NCBI RefSeq assembly: GCF_052324685.1
Contig: NC_135211.1
Coordinates: 7,562,193 to 7,626,192, forward strand
Length of the DNA: 64,000 nucleotides
Source of the DNA: Brachyhypopomus gauderio
Lineage: Eukaryota; Chordata; Actinopteri; Gymnotiformes; Hypopomidae
Direction of reading: 5' to 3'
The notes under the pieces were generated by a model. It was not told where the DNA came from. It was given only the letters and a program-made list of their open reading frames with translations, and ran no database searches. Below are positions 48,130 through 60,240 of the stretch, one piece after another. The position numbers and the translations under genes were made by a program. Position 1 is the stretch's first letter. Every line of letters begins with the position of its first letter.

Positions 48130-51100
48130 ATGTGTCAGGTTGATGAAGAGTTCAGCGTCTGCTTAGAAAAGACACCTGTGCCGACGTAAGTTCACTTCAG
48201 GATGGTTAGATAAAGTCAGCTGCAAGAAGACCTTCATTCATACAGCCTAACACAGATGTCACAGCAGCTCTAATGTGTGTGTGTTCCTAGGGTCTCCAAG
48301 AAATGCATGAAGTGTAAAGAGAACACAGCAGTGCTGATTATCCGCGTGGGAGATGCCTTTTGCAGGTAGATTTGCAATCCAAGCTAATTAGTATCAAATC
48401 AACCCATTATTCAACAGGTTATGTTTCATGACAGTATTTAACTTCTAATATTACTGGTCATAATGCATCATGACAAGCTGCAGGATTGTATCCGCTTAGC
48501 GTGATACAGGTTTTTGGTCTTTGATCAGGGAATGCTTCAAAGAATATTTCTTACACAAATTTCGAGCGATGTTGGGGAAGAATCGTGTCATCTTTCCTGG
48601 AGAGAAGGTAGGCAGAAATCTAATGTAAACAATACCTGCAGATCTTCTGCACAGCATTCAAACTCTTAACGCTGTTCTTCTAGGTGCTTCTGGCTGTTTC
48701 TGGTGGTCCGGCATCTATTTCCATGTTAACCCAAGTTCAAGAGGTATGGACAAGCATTACATCAAGTATGATGTCACGTGACATAATAAACAATGATTTG
48801 ATGTGACTAGGTTTTTTAATGAATCACTCTTTGCAGGGTTTAAGTCGGAATGCCCTAAAGAAGCTCAGATTTGTGCCCGGCATTATCTACATAGACGGTA
48901 ATTGCAGTTTTAATATTTGAAAGTGATGAACACTGGAACTTTTCAAAAATACAATGTAGTGGCAATATTGAGAACTGATTGACTGACATATTATTTCATA
49001 ATGTTTCCAGAGGGTGGTGCCTGTGGTCAGAATGCTGAGGAGAGGGAGAAGACACTGTCTCAGTTGGAGACCATCTTCAGAAAGACCGGATTCCCTTACT
49101 ACATGGTTTCTCTAGAGCAGGTAACCAGGCTTGGGCAAGAGTAATGTAATCACCCATACTGTATAGGGTGACATGATAAAGATACAAATGTTGTTTTATA
49201 ATTGAACTATTTTGCAAAGACTCGCAGTAGAGCAAAATGATTACAGTAATGGATTCTGATGCTAAAATATATATAGGAAAGCGTGCATTATTTGACATTG
49301 TTCGTTCACTTGTGACATGGATCATGTGAATGACAGGACTCATCAAAATACTGAAAGAACATTCTGGAAGAAAATTGGTCTGTGTGGTTACAGCATACGT
49401 AAAATATTGTGATTTGTCGGAGTGCTCATCTGTGTCTTACAGCTTTTCTTTATATCAGTATCTAAAGAAAAGTATCGCAATGACTAAAAACTGATATATC
49501 GTGCAAGCTTACCGCTGACCCTATTCAGACCCTAATGGTGTAAAATGTTGAATCTGTCACTGTGTGACTGAAACCCTTCTGAGTTTTATATCCTCTCAAA
49601 AAAAAACATCCTGCTCTTTTAGCTGCTAAAGTTTTCAGCACTGCAGTTCAGCAAAAGTACTCATACTTCAGGAAACATAGCCAGTCTCCCTCCTACAAGC
49701 TTAAGCACAGGAGCTGGCAAACTAGACTCCTCTGTTGAGACACAGCACTGAAACCATATTAATCAAAGTGCCGTGCAAACTAACATTACCATTACCTGTG
49801 TTTGTTACAGCTTTGATCTTTGTAACATGATTTGGGTCGCATCATTATTTCATCTTGTTCATTTTTTAGCGTGGTTTGGGTGTGAACTCTTTTGTGTCTT
49901 ATTTCAGGTAATTGGATCATCTTGTCCATTATCTCCTACATTGCCAAACAACACCCTTTGATGCCGGCAAGCAATTGTTGTTACTTAGATAAGAGGAAGC
50001 CCTCTTTGTCCTCAGCAGTTCTGAGTTGTGGCTATGTTTTGGCACTGGCTGATCTAACTGGTGCGGTTCTTGTGTGCATGGCTGCATCCCAGGTCTTTGG
50101 TCTTCCTGACTCCACTCTGGAGCCTGTGTCCTGTGGTCCAGAGAGGCCAGGCTCCAGCTATAAAGAAGCAGTGGATCGATACATTCAGCAGAAGGAGCTG
50201 GAGCAGAAGCTGGGGGAGCTGGCCGTAGAAGAAACCCAGAATGCAGTGGATCTTCTCAGTGTCCAGGCCTCTCGGGTTCCCCTTGAGCACAGCCTAGCCC
50301 TGGAGAAACTCTTCTCTTCTTTGAAGACCCTGACAGCCAAAGACGACATGCTGCAAACGCTGAGGTGAGCCTTACTGTCAGAGTTGATCAGTGACTGATC
50401 AGAGGTCAGCTATTGGCTAATATTTTTAATTTTTTGAGTGGCAGTCCAATCTCAACCTAAGCAAAGATGGTGGTATGTGTAAAACTCATGTAAGCTCTAC
50501 TTATACCAGTGGACAACAACTACCTCCATGCTACAGCTATGTCGGAGTTACTGCCCTGTTTAAAATGGTCTGCCACGCAAGCAATATCTAGTGAGTGCTG
50601 GAAGGTAGCTGGCACATTATTTATGCATTTAAGGCACTACAGTAGGTATCTGTACACCTGCAAAACTATGAGATGTATCAGGACATTTTGTTAAGTTGTT
50701 CAGGAATTTTCATCGTTTGAAAAAAAATCCAACAAAGGTAAAGCCAAAAAAGCAGATTTTTATTCATTGATATTTTAAAGATATTTTCTCTTTTGCAGTT
50801 AATTTCTTATATCCCCCCTCATGTGAAAAGGGAGTTATTTGTAAGGCTTGAAGGTTTTGTTTTGGTCCCCATCGTAAACACACTGTACACATTATGGAGC
50901 TATAGAGAAACCCGTCATAGTAGACACTTGAATGGCGGAGTGGTGGTGTTCTCCAGTTCTCTCTGTGTGAGTTCTCTCCTGTCTCTCATAACGCTGCCCC
51001 CACCCCCCACGTCCTCGCTGCCTCTTCTGTGCTGCCCCCACGTCCTCGCTGCCTCTTCTGTGCTGCCCCCACCCCCGTCCTCGCTGCCTCTTCTGTGCTG

Positions 51101-51263
51101 CCCCCACCCCCCACATCGTCGCTGCCTCTTCTGTGCTCAGTCAGCACCTGAGGCTGAGTCATAAGAGAAAAGCAGGGCCTTGAAGTGTGCTGGGAGAGCT
51201 CAGACTCAGTCAATAACTCAGGAGTGCATGCAAAGTTTAATGAGGGAGAGCAAAGTGTTGGGG

Positions 51264-51354
<91 letters not shown>

Positions 51355-51520
51355 GAGAGGGGGGGGGGGGAGCGAGCGAGCGAGCGCGCATAGCAGAACG
51401 TTAGCAGCTGAGAAGAGCTATGGCCTTCCTCCAGATTTCCCATAAAAGCTGCAGAGATGTTCCAGTGGATGTATCTTGCTGGCCACCTCTTCACATATGG
51501 CACTTCTCATGCACTCATGG

Positions 51521-51605
<85 letters not shown>

Positions 51606-51752
51606 GGGAGTAGGCAGCACCTGATTCTACACACTGCCCGGCTGAATGGGTATTCCAAGGTGATGATGGGAGACAGCTGTACACGGCTGGCTATCAAGCT
51701 GCTCACTACCATCTCTCTGGGGAGAGGGGCAGCTGTGGCAGCTGACACGGTG

Positions 51753-51785
<33 letters not shown>

Positions 51786-52288
51786 CTGTTACAGTGGCAA
51801 AAACAACTTTGTTGAGATTTGGGGAGCTGTTAAAAAAATTAACACATGCATTATTGGTGGAAAGTTGTGCAGGTGAAGAAATGGAGGAGTGCAGGCCATT
51901 CCATCCATCCACACACACACACACACACACACACCCCATGAGCAACAGCAGTGCAATCAGAACACAGACTAGATGTAGTTAATAAGTGTGTGTTTGCTGT
52001 CCTCTACTGGCAGGGTTTCTCTGATGCTCGGTATGGGGACGTGGTGATCGTCCGGCCCATGAGAGACTACTCTTCCAAAGAGATCGCCTTCTACAACCGC
52101 CTGTTTGGCGTGCAGTCCCTTTTCATCCCGGGCCTGGACACCAGGGTGAGAACGGGTCTCTAATGAGGCTGGTACCCGCCCCTGGTTGCCGTTAGCGCTG
52201 GAGCTCTCTACCGATGAAGGCAGTGATTATCCCTTCACTCATGCAAATCTCTTATTACTGCCGGGGTGTAATTACACAATTCATCATG

Positions 52289-52344
<56 letters not shown>

Positions 52345-55300
52345 TAAGTAAAAGTTGAATGGCAGTAAAGTGCCCTTCCACTTTGGGCCCAGGGCCATAC
52401 TCCCTGCACTGTTTTGTTGCTGTAAATTGATTCTCCGCATTCATTAAAGTGAAAGGGCGGGGCTATGGCTGACTGCACAGCCTGCCCGTCTTCCAGCAGG
52501 GGGCGGGGCTTGCCCGCTCTGATCCCTCCTCCACCGTGTCCTCATTGGCTCTGCTGCACCATGAAAGCCTGGAAGCCAGTTCTCTTTCATGTGTCAGTCA
52601 GGCTCAGGCTTTGGTGCACACCAACTCTGCTGGCTCTGTGAGTTTGCTCCAGTGCACTATTGGAGTATAAGGAGTTTGGATCCAGTTCATCAGACCTGGA
52701 GCCCCTCTGTCAGGAGAGCAGCCGACTCTGAAGTGACCCGAGACCATGCACGTTTCATTCAACTTTGTAATATGTTGTGATACAGAAACTAAAGGAATGC
52801 ATTGCCCAAAATTGCTAATGCTTGTGATATCAAATGCCGGTCATTAAGGATGCATTAGCATTGGTCTTTTCTAGCTTTCTCCTCTACTTTTCACTGATGT
52901 CAGCATTTTTTAATAAAGGATAGTTCAAAGTGGTTTGGTCTGCATCTGTCTGTATTGGTTTGTCTCCCCAGGCTCCCGAGAAGGCGAGTATCCAGCGTCT
53001 GGCTGAGAGCTTCGTGATCAGACTTCAGGCTGACTTCCCTTCCACAGTCAGTACCATTTACAGGTAGCTATGAGTCAGAAAACCCTCCACTGGGCGTGGG
53101 CTCAGACTCGCATGCCGAGCTTGAACTTCGGGTGTTCAAGTGGTTGTGTTTGTGTTTCCTAGAACAAGTGAGAAGCTCCACACTGCTCGTCCTCTTCAGA
53201 CCTCCACTGCCGAACCTTCTGCCAAGTGTCTGCTGTGTCTGTGTGCCGTCCACAACAAGGCAGGCAAGACAAAAGCCCACGGCCTTTAATAAATGTACAA
53301 TGCGCACATTATGACGCATGGGATAGGTGCGCCTGATGAAATGGCCGGTGATCACCGGAACGAAGTAGATGCGTTTAATAAAGTGGCCAGCACGTTTTCA
53401 TTTTGAAAAGACGCCGCTACTGTTTCGTCTCCAAACGTTTCGTAGACGCGGCCTCTGCTTTCCACGCCACCGTCATCTCCGAGCAGCTGTCTCGGGGCCA
53501 GTTCCGGGAAGAGGCCCGGACGGATCAAGTTCCCCAGGGCCCCTTTGGGACCCCAGGGGCATCCTGCTGTCAGGGGGAGGGGCAGAGCTGTGGGGGAGGA
53601 GGCTGCTGTACCACGGAGAGGTAAAGCCAGCACGCTCACCTCCCTGCATCCTCCACAGTGGGTGCTGAGTCACGCCACTCCAGAGACGCTTGCTCTCCAC
53701 TGACTCTGCGCTTGTCTCCTCCATCAGGACACCTGTACTTCCAGACCTGAACACTCTCTTGTGCTACAGCTGCAGGCTTACCATTAAAGACATGGTGAGT
53801 GAAGCGGTGCGTGGGACAGAGTGAGCGCTGGACTGCACCCGTTTTGCTGGTACCTGCAGAGCTCCGTGGTAGGAGGGTTTTCTGACAGGGCCGGTGTGTA
53901 CCCACTCCCAGTCCTGAAACCAGCCTCGCATGGAACGTCGGTGATCTTTAACCTCAGGAAGGGCTTTGTTAATTTGCCGATGTATTAGGGGGCCTGAACG
54001 CAGAGAGAGTCGATTGAACAGGGATGTGTGAGAGCTGGAAGTCGCCTGCTTGTGAGACTAATCACGGCTCCTCCCGCAGGCAGCAGTAGACTCGCTTCCC
54101 CGGTACATAACGTCCGAGGCAGAGAGGCGCAGAAGGAGGTGAGTAATGGCGGTGTTAGCTAAGTCAACGTCAACACTCACACTCCTTCACCAAATCCTAA
54201 GAAAACGTCTAGGTCGGATTCATGACGTGTTCTTAAATCGCAGAATTGGTCACATCTATCTTATAATGATAAAATACCATTGTCCTCATGCACATGCTAG
54301 CGGTTCCAAATTAGCATAAGCAATCGGCCACCAATCTTCACAAACAGGCACGTGCCTGAGCGCTTGTACCCAAATGTACGGAAGCCTGTTTTGGCCACAA
54401 GGCTTAATTAATCCTTCAGAATAGCGACTTATTTGTCAAATCTGGCCTGGGGTGACACGACTGGGTTTTTATATTCGGAGATCGAGCCTAGCCACAAAAT
54501 CGTTTTCCTTTAGAAAGAATTGAGCGTAACGTTACTCAATGATTACAAAATGTATCAATGGTAATTTAAGCGAACGTTTGTCTTTTGAATCTGTTTGCGA
54601 ACACACAGCATTAGTAATGGTATTGGGTCACGTGTTCATATTTACTAACACTAAAAAGCTATTTTCATTCTAAATTTTTATTTATAAATCTGTTAACTAT
54701 AAATTATAATACCATAAAATTTTATAGAGGCGTAATACTGTAGCATTATGTTTGTGTCAATATGCTAAATCGCACTGTTTTAATAAACCTGAGGAAAAAT
54801 GGATAAGGGGAATAAAATGTATCAATGCTTTAGTTAATTTATTTAAGTCACTTATTTGCAGCTTCTGATTGGCTCCGTATTCAAATTGCACAATTACAAT
54901 TGCTTACATTTACATTTATGGCATTTGGCAGAGCGACTTACATTTTTATCTCATTTTTTTTTATACAAGTGAGCATTTGAGGGTTAAGGGCCTTGCTCAG
55001 GCACCTCAGTCATGGCCTCAGGTCTGGGAATAGAACCCATGACCCTCCGGTCACAAGACCAGTTCCCTAACCACCAGGCCATGACTGCCTGTTTAGAGAC
55101 ATACTAAATGAAGATGTGATCAGAAATGTAAGAATCGATCGTTTCTCATCATGATGTCAATGTAAAATGTTTTAGATTGAAATGCAATTAAAATATTTAG
55201 TTTGTAAAAGAATTTATTCTCATTAATTCAAAGTGTGTAATTTCAATATGCACAGTTTATGCTGTGTTTTTCCTGTAAGGAAAACCTACTTTCAGTGTGA

Positions 55301-56621
55301 CTGAGAACATGATTCATTCAATGACCGTACACAAGTTGATGGAAATACTAGCTGTGATTTGAGAATGATCACATTTTACAAATGCAGTTATTGAAGCATA
55401 GCCGAATAAAGACTAGCCTCAAACCAGATGTTTTTTCATAGAGTGATGGATTTATTTGTCTGGTCTTACATGAATAAGGCCATCACTATACCTCCCAAAT
55501 CCCCCATTTGAATCTGTTTACCCATATTCACATTGCTCAGTGTGCCATGCTGCCAGTGAGACCTGAGGTGTGAAATGATCTTGGCCAGCATAAAAAACGG
55601 GGTATTTTTTGTACTGGGTGGGACCAGTTCTGTATGAAAGCTCAACATGAATAAGGCCATCAAATTCTCCTTACACAAATTAATCACTTATATGAAAAAT
55701 TATATGTCTTGTCTGTGGCCATTTAAACTCTAAAACCTGAGGACAGACTAAAAAATTGGTTTTCCTTACAGTAGCCTGACCAATTTGGATTTTGAAATGA
55801 CATTATACACTGAATTAATTGAAATAATGTTTTTTTTTCCCCAAAAAATATTTTAATGTATTTTTTTCAATTCACAATAACAGAGCTAATTCTTAACAAA
55901 TATATCACATCTTCATTTAGTTAATCTGTATCTGTAAAATCAAGTGCAGTAAATATGCAACATGAACTTTTATGAATACTGAGCAAACTTCAGCTCCCAA
56001 ATAAGAAGCTGGGAACCACTAAACACACAAATCAGAAGCTGCAAATAAGTGACTAACTTAAGCGACTAACATTGAAACATTGTAGTGGAAATATCCCTCA
56101 GTACTGGCATAGAAACATTCAGGGCTTTAGCCCCACAAGCCAAACCCAAATGATTCCCCCAGGATTTTGAGTTTATTTCTTGAAATGCTTCTCTTTCTTA
56201 ATTACTGTACAATGGATACAGACAGATGTAACTTTATTTTACTGGTTACTGAAACCATGGTTCCCAAGCAACAATGTGAATTTGTATTGGTGTGTTTTAA
56301 AAGACCACAATGCTTTGTAAAATAATAATGAAAATAACTAACAAAATTATAATTTAAGTTCTATAACATCATGTAACTAACTGTAGAATTGAACAACATG
56401 CAAGCAACTATTATTTTGCACAAGCATGTCTGTCCTAACCCACGATCAAATCCCCAGAAAAGGAACCGTTGGTGAATGTCAGCATGTTCACGAGTCCTGC
56501 GTAAGTGGGCATTAAGAAGAACATTCTTAAGATCGGTTGGTGAATTGTGCGTTATAGGGCTCTGTTGAAGGAGCAGGTCAGCGAATTTCTTTTGGAAGAT
56601 GGGGAGGAGGAGCAGGAATAG
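48130..56621 (+). CDS. ctu2: Cytosolic tRNA 2-thiolation protein 2 (CTU2/NCS2)
   Basis: Fifteen exons: 48130-48185, 48291-48365, 48529-48607, 48684-48743, 48837-48897, 49011-49120, 50093-50364, 51611-51749, 52014-52145, 52972-53063, 53163-53263, 53446-53620, 53728-53794, 54080-54138 and 56558-56621. All phases join and the total is 513 aa (human 515). CTU2 partners CTU1 in the cytosol to thiolate U34 of Lys/Glu/Gln tRNAs, using sulfur from URM1. Visible are zinc-type pairs C24/C27 and C43/C46, an ATP-pyrophosphatase-like loop LLAVSGGPAS (72-81), GYSKVMMGDSCTRLAIKL in exon 8, and C-terminal pairs C381/C384 and C463/C466. Exon 12 is Cys/Gly-rich. Oddities: intron 11 uses a GC donor (AG|GCAAGA at 53264), the exon 8 acceptor follows (GT)41 with no pyrimidine tract, and a 38-bp minisatellite starts at the C-terminal codons. 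It is divergent from rnf166 and convergent with piezo1. Confidence 0.95.
50994..51138. repeat. Minisatellite in ctu2 intron 7
   Basis: Four copies of a unit containing CCTCGCTGCCTCTTCTGTGC with variable C-rich linkers (about 28-40 bp per unit). Confidence 0.9.
51267..51337. repeat. (GT)n microsatellite in ctu2 intron 7
   Basis: About 35 GT units, followed by (GA)n, poly(G) and (GAGC)n. Confidence 0.95.
51523..51604. repeat. (GT)41 directly upstream of ctu2 exon 8
   Basis: Eighty-two bases of pure GT end six bases before the exon (CGGGAG|). No pyrimidine tract lies between. Confidence 0.95.
51754..51783. repeat. (CA)15 directly downstream of ctu2 exon 8
   Basis: The tract starts four bases after the exon border (ACG|GTGAACACAC...). 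Confidence 0.95.
52291..52343. repeat. (TG)n microsatellite in ctu2 intron 9
   Basis: About 26 TG units. Confidence 0.95.
53264..53445 (+). other. GC-AG intron 11 of ctu2
   Basis: Joining ...GTGTGCCGTC..GGCAG at 53263 to ACGCGGCC at 53446 is the only in-phase connection that keeps the conserved downstream 'ASAFHATVISEQLS' frame. The donor then reads GGCAG|GCAAGA, a good match to the GC-donor consensus. Reading straight through instead stops after nine codons (TAA near 53288). Confidence 0.75.
54903..55092. mobile_element. Teleost dispersed repeat (SINE- or MITE-like)
   Basis: TTACATTTACATTTATGGCA, TTTGGCAGAGCGACTTACAT, GGGTTAAGGGCCTTGCTCAG and CTAACCACCAGGCCATGACTG follow one another. This is a very common interspersed repeat in fish genomes as I recall it. 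The class is not determined here. It lies in ctu2 intron 14. Confidence 0.6.
55093..56557 (+). other. Rest of ctu2 intron 14
   Basis: AT-rich intronic DNA. A short direct repeat 'ATGAATAAGGCCATCA' occurs near 55469 and 55646. No coding exon was seen. The minus-strand ORF at 56361-56849 is mostly the complement of the minisatellite. Confidence 0.5.
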
Positions 56622-56801
56622 GAGCTCTGTATGGTGCAGCCGGAGAAGATTGGGTGGAGGAGCTCTGTATGGTGCAGCAGGAGAAGATTGGGTGGAGGAG
56701 CTCTGTATGGTGCAGCAGGAGAAGATTGGGTGGAGGAGCTCTGTATGGTGCAGCCGGAGAAGATTGGGTGGAGGAGCTCTGTATGGTGCAGCCGGAGAAG
56801 A
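56595..56801. repeat. 38-bp minisatellite at the ctu2 stop codon
   Basis: Units of AGGAGCTCTGTATGGTGCAG plus CCGGAGAAGATTGGGTGG repeat about 4.5 times with A/C variation. The first, divergent copy (GAAGATGGGGAGGAGGAG, 56595-56612) is the end of the ctu2 coding region. Later copies lack 12 bases (CAGGAATAGGAG) that include the stop. Confidence 0.9.
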
Positions 56802-56992
56802 CTCCCCCTTCACACTGCCGGGGAACGCTGGGCCGTTTTTACTCCACACCAGGAAGCCGCTCTCTTCCTTTTGAAAGAGCTGCTTGTTTAAATAATTTTA
56901 TTTAACTACAAATCAACGTCAAGTTTACTAAATGTAAATTACTTGCAAAAGTGTCTAATTATGAAAATATATGGCTTGTTTTATTGAGTTTT

Positions 56993-57009
56993 TTTATTGC
57001 CCTAATAAA
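56993..57009. terminator. Opposed polyadenylation signals of ctu2 and piezo1
   Basis: AATAAA on the plus strand (57004-57009) lies 383 bp after the ctu2 stop. AATAAA on the minus strand (TTTATT, 56993-56998) could serve piezo1, about 1.1 kb beyond its stop. The two convergent genes may overlap or abut here. Confidence 0.5.
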
Positions 57010-58089
57010 GTTATTTTAAAGAGCATGCTGCATTTGTGATACTTTTATGGAAGCTAACAGATCCAGGAGCCCATATGTGCAACGTTATTTTTAATATATA
57101 ATGTAAATTTGCAAATTGACCCCATGTCAATCACATGATCACATTTGATTTTTGAAAATACAAAACAATGAAAATGTGAATAAATAGAAGAAAATTTCTG
57201 ATAGTTATAATAGGACGTTTCTATTTGTAAATGTACAGTAAGAACCCCAACCATCGCTGCTGAAAGTTAGTTGGCACAATGGCACAATTATTTAAAATTG
57301 TCAGTTAAGACAAACTTAACAATGTGTAAAAATCTTCCATACAAAATAACTTGACACTATAGCAGACAGCAATCTTCTCTGAAGTGTTTTGCATTTTTCC
57401 CTATGTCTTTCTAAATCCTCCAGCTAAATATAAATTCAAGTCTTTCATTTACCAAAAAATACATAACCTTTTTTTTTTAAACAGCTGTACGTAAACAGTT
57501 TTGCTGTAGTAATCATCATGGTGAAATACAATAGTGTTTGTGGTGCTGTGTAAAAAGGTCCTGTAAGTATAGCTCAGCCTCATCCTCCAGTGGGCTGTGG
57601 CGAGCTGCGTTGCGAGGAAGACCCCAGACAGTAACGTATTCAAGGTCAGACCTGGGCTACTCCCACACACACATTAAGTCTGTTCAGGGCCACTGCCTGA
57701 AATAGGATTATGTAAGCATGACTCGATCTTAATGAAAAACCTAAAGCCTCCATAATCCAGGCTTCAGATTCATAACCCACTCTCCCACATATCTATCACA
57801 CACACACTCTCCCTCTCGTTCGCTCACGCACACACACACACAGTCAGCATAGCTCAGCAGCATCAGAAAAAACAAAAAAACAGCTATGGACTCTGTGCTC
57901 ATTGAACATCGTTGCAAACATCAGTCGAGTCAGTATGTCGCGCTTAGGGGCCCAACTCTGATCTCCTATGGCATCCCAGAAACACCTCACCGACGCGGAA
58001 GCACTTTGAACAGAACGACCTCACTCGGGTGGTGATGTTCTGAAAGAAACCGGTTTGCGGAGGTGGGGGGGGGGGGGGGGGGGCAGGGG
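57010..58089 (-). other. Probable piezo1 3' UTR
   Basis: Non-coding DNA downstream of the piezo1 stop. It contains short CA-rich tracts (57801-57842) and a poly(G) run (58063-58083) just after the stop codon. Confidence 0.45.
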
Positions 58090-60198
58090 TTAGTCGCCGT
58101 TCTTCTCCCTGGTCCATTTGATCATGGTCTCTGGCGAGCGGTAGAGGAAGATCAGCTTGGAATACAGTTCCTCCTCCAGCACAAGTTCTCCCGTCTCACG
58201 CACCAGGAAGATGTCCGTGCACAGCTTGAGGATGCGGTCCACACACGGTAGCTCCTCGAACATGATGGAGTGGGAGATCTCGCTGAAGAAGCCTCTCACA
58301 AATTTGCCGATCACCAGAACCACCGAGACGTACAGACCCATGATCCTACAGTAGGGCAAACCACCACAGTCAACAACGCAGTTAGCCATAAACTTTGATG
58401 TACTGCCAACTATGTTAACATTTGAAGTAAAATTTTAACACTTTAATACACCAAAATTGCAATGCTTCAGTTTAGAAGGTCGGGGTGGCCAGAGCTTATG
58501 TTTAAGACCTGGGTATGGTTACTCCCTCAGCTTTCATCACAAATGGCGTCAGAAATGGGATGCTACTGTGATCGAGTCCATCACTCAGAAAGATAATGCT
58601 GGTGCTCTGCCTGCTGTGTCAGGGCGTTCACGTTTAGCACCCGGAGGAACCAGGTTCAAGACCCAGCTGTGGTTGCTGCATATGCATCCTGTGTGTGTGT
58701 GTGTGTGTGTATTCACTCCAGATGGGTTGAATGCAAGAAGGGGATCATTAAAAAGTTCCTGTACCTCTAGAGTGCTGCCGAGTTTAAGCATTTTTCCTGA
58801 TCTATAACCGCTGCTGATTCATCTCTGTGGATATTTATAAAGCATGGTGGAGAAGGGAAAACACTAATCTCTGTCGTGCCCACGAGGAACGCAGGCTGGT
58901 GGGAGCAAACAGCCCCTCAGGGCAAAGCCGTCGTTCGGGATTTATTTCACCGTGCAGGTGTGAGAGTTAGTGTTCCTGAGGCCTGGAGCTTCTTACCCAT
59001 ATCCTGCCAGAAAGCCCAGACTGGGTGGACTGACTTTGTCGTTGAATATGACCATGGGTAAGACCCCACAGTCTGCTGAAGACTGGTCACAGTCTGCCAT
59101 GCTGATATCCCACCACTCCTGGGCCGCAGTTCCGTTCTGAGAGACGTCCCTCATTAAGGTCAGCGTCACGTCCAGGTAGCCCTCTTCATCTCCTGCCACA
59201 AACCAACCCCCACCCCAAAAACAAACAAAAACCATCAGCACCTGTTCAAAGCCGCTAAAGAACTTCAATGTCTACTTGAGCCTGAAATGTTAACTTGGCT
59301 AACAGCGAGTGAAACGTGACTCGTTTGCATCACGATGTCTCGTCCCCATCTGGTCCCATTCCCTCGCTCCTAGCATTTTTGGCTTCTCACACTGAAGTAC
59401 TGTTTCAAACTTCATTAGTTTCGAACAGATTGAATTTTCTTAATGATCTTTCTTTAAGCGGCTGCCGTGGAGCAGATGTAACTGCTCAGTCATGTGTCCG
59501 TGGTGAACGCAGTGCTGGGCTCACCCTCGTACAGTTGGTTCACGGGCTTCGCCTCTGCTCCGTTGGGGGCTCGGATGTAGTTGGGAAACATGTGGGGCAC
59601 TCGGCTAGGGGCAGAGAAGACCACACGCGGGGGTTAGCTCAACACGCACAGGGGGGTTGGCCCAACACGCACGGGGGCTGGCCCAACACATACCGGATCG
59701 ACCCACAGATGGGGTTAATCCACACACGGGGCTAGTCCACCACACACACGGTGTTAGTCCACACACTGTGCACTAACCCAGACAGGACACTCTGCCATCT
59801 CTAAGCTAAGACTTACACTGGCTCTGTGCGTTTCCCCAGCAACAGCGAGGCCAGGTCTGCTCTCACATGGTTTCCGTGCTCCAGGTTGATCGAGTGTTTG
59901 TCAAAAGTGTTCTCCACCGTTCCACCCTTCCCCAGGTCCCTGCGAAACACACACAGAGTTTTATATATCGTCAAGATGTGGGAATAACATATATATGTAA
60001 CATACAACATTCTTATTACATAATGTTTTTTAAGTCTAATCCCAACCTTTCCTTACCTTAACTCTTTAACGTCAGTAAAATGTTTTGGCCTTCCGAGTTT
60101 TGCAAAAACCAAATGCACATCTTCTCTAAATAGTATTTCACCTCTCTGTGCTCAGTCTGTCTATGGTTTCACATTATATCTCACTCTCTTCCAATCTT

Positions 60199-60240
<42 letters not shown>

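Noticed and set aside
49892-50092. Upstream extension of the ctu2 exon 7 reading frame
   Set aside because: The frame is open by chance into intron 6; exon 6 to exon 7 joins cleanly at 50093 after CCCAG, and the extra residues resemble no CTU2 sequence.
56361-56891. ORFs over the ctu2 3' end with 'SVWCSRRRLGGGALYGAAGE'-type repeats
   Set aside because: Frame-cycling translations of the 38-bp minisatellite (38 is not a multiple of 3), on both strands; not separate proteins.
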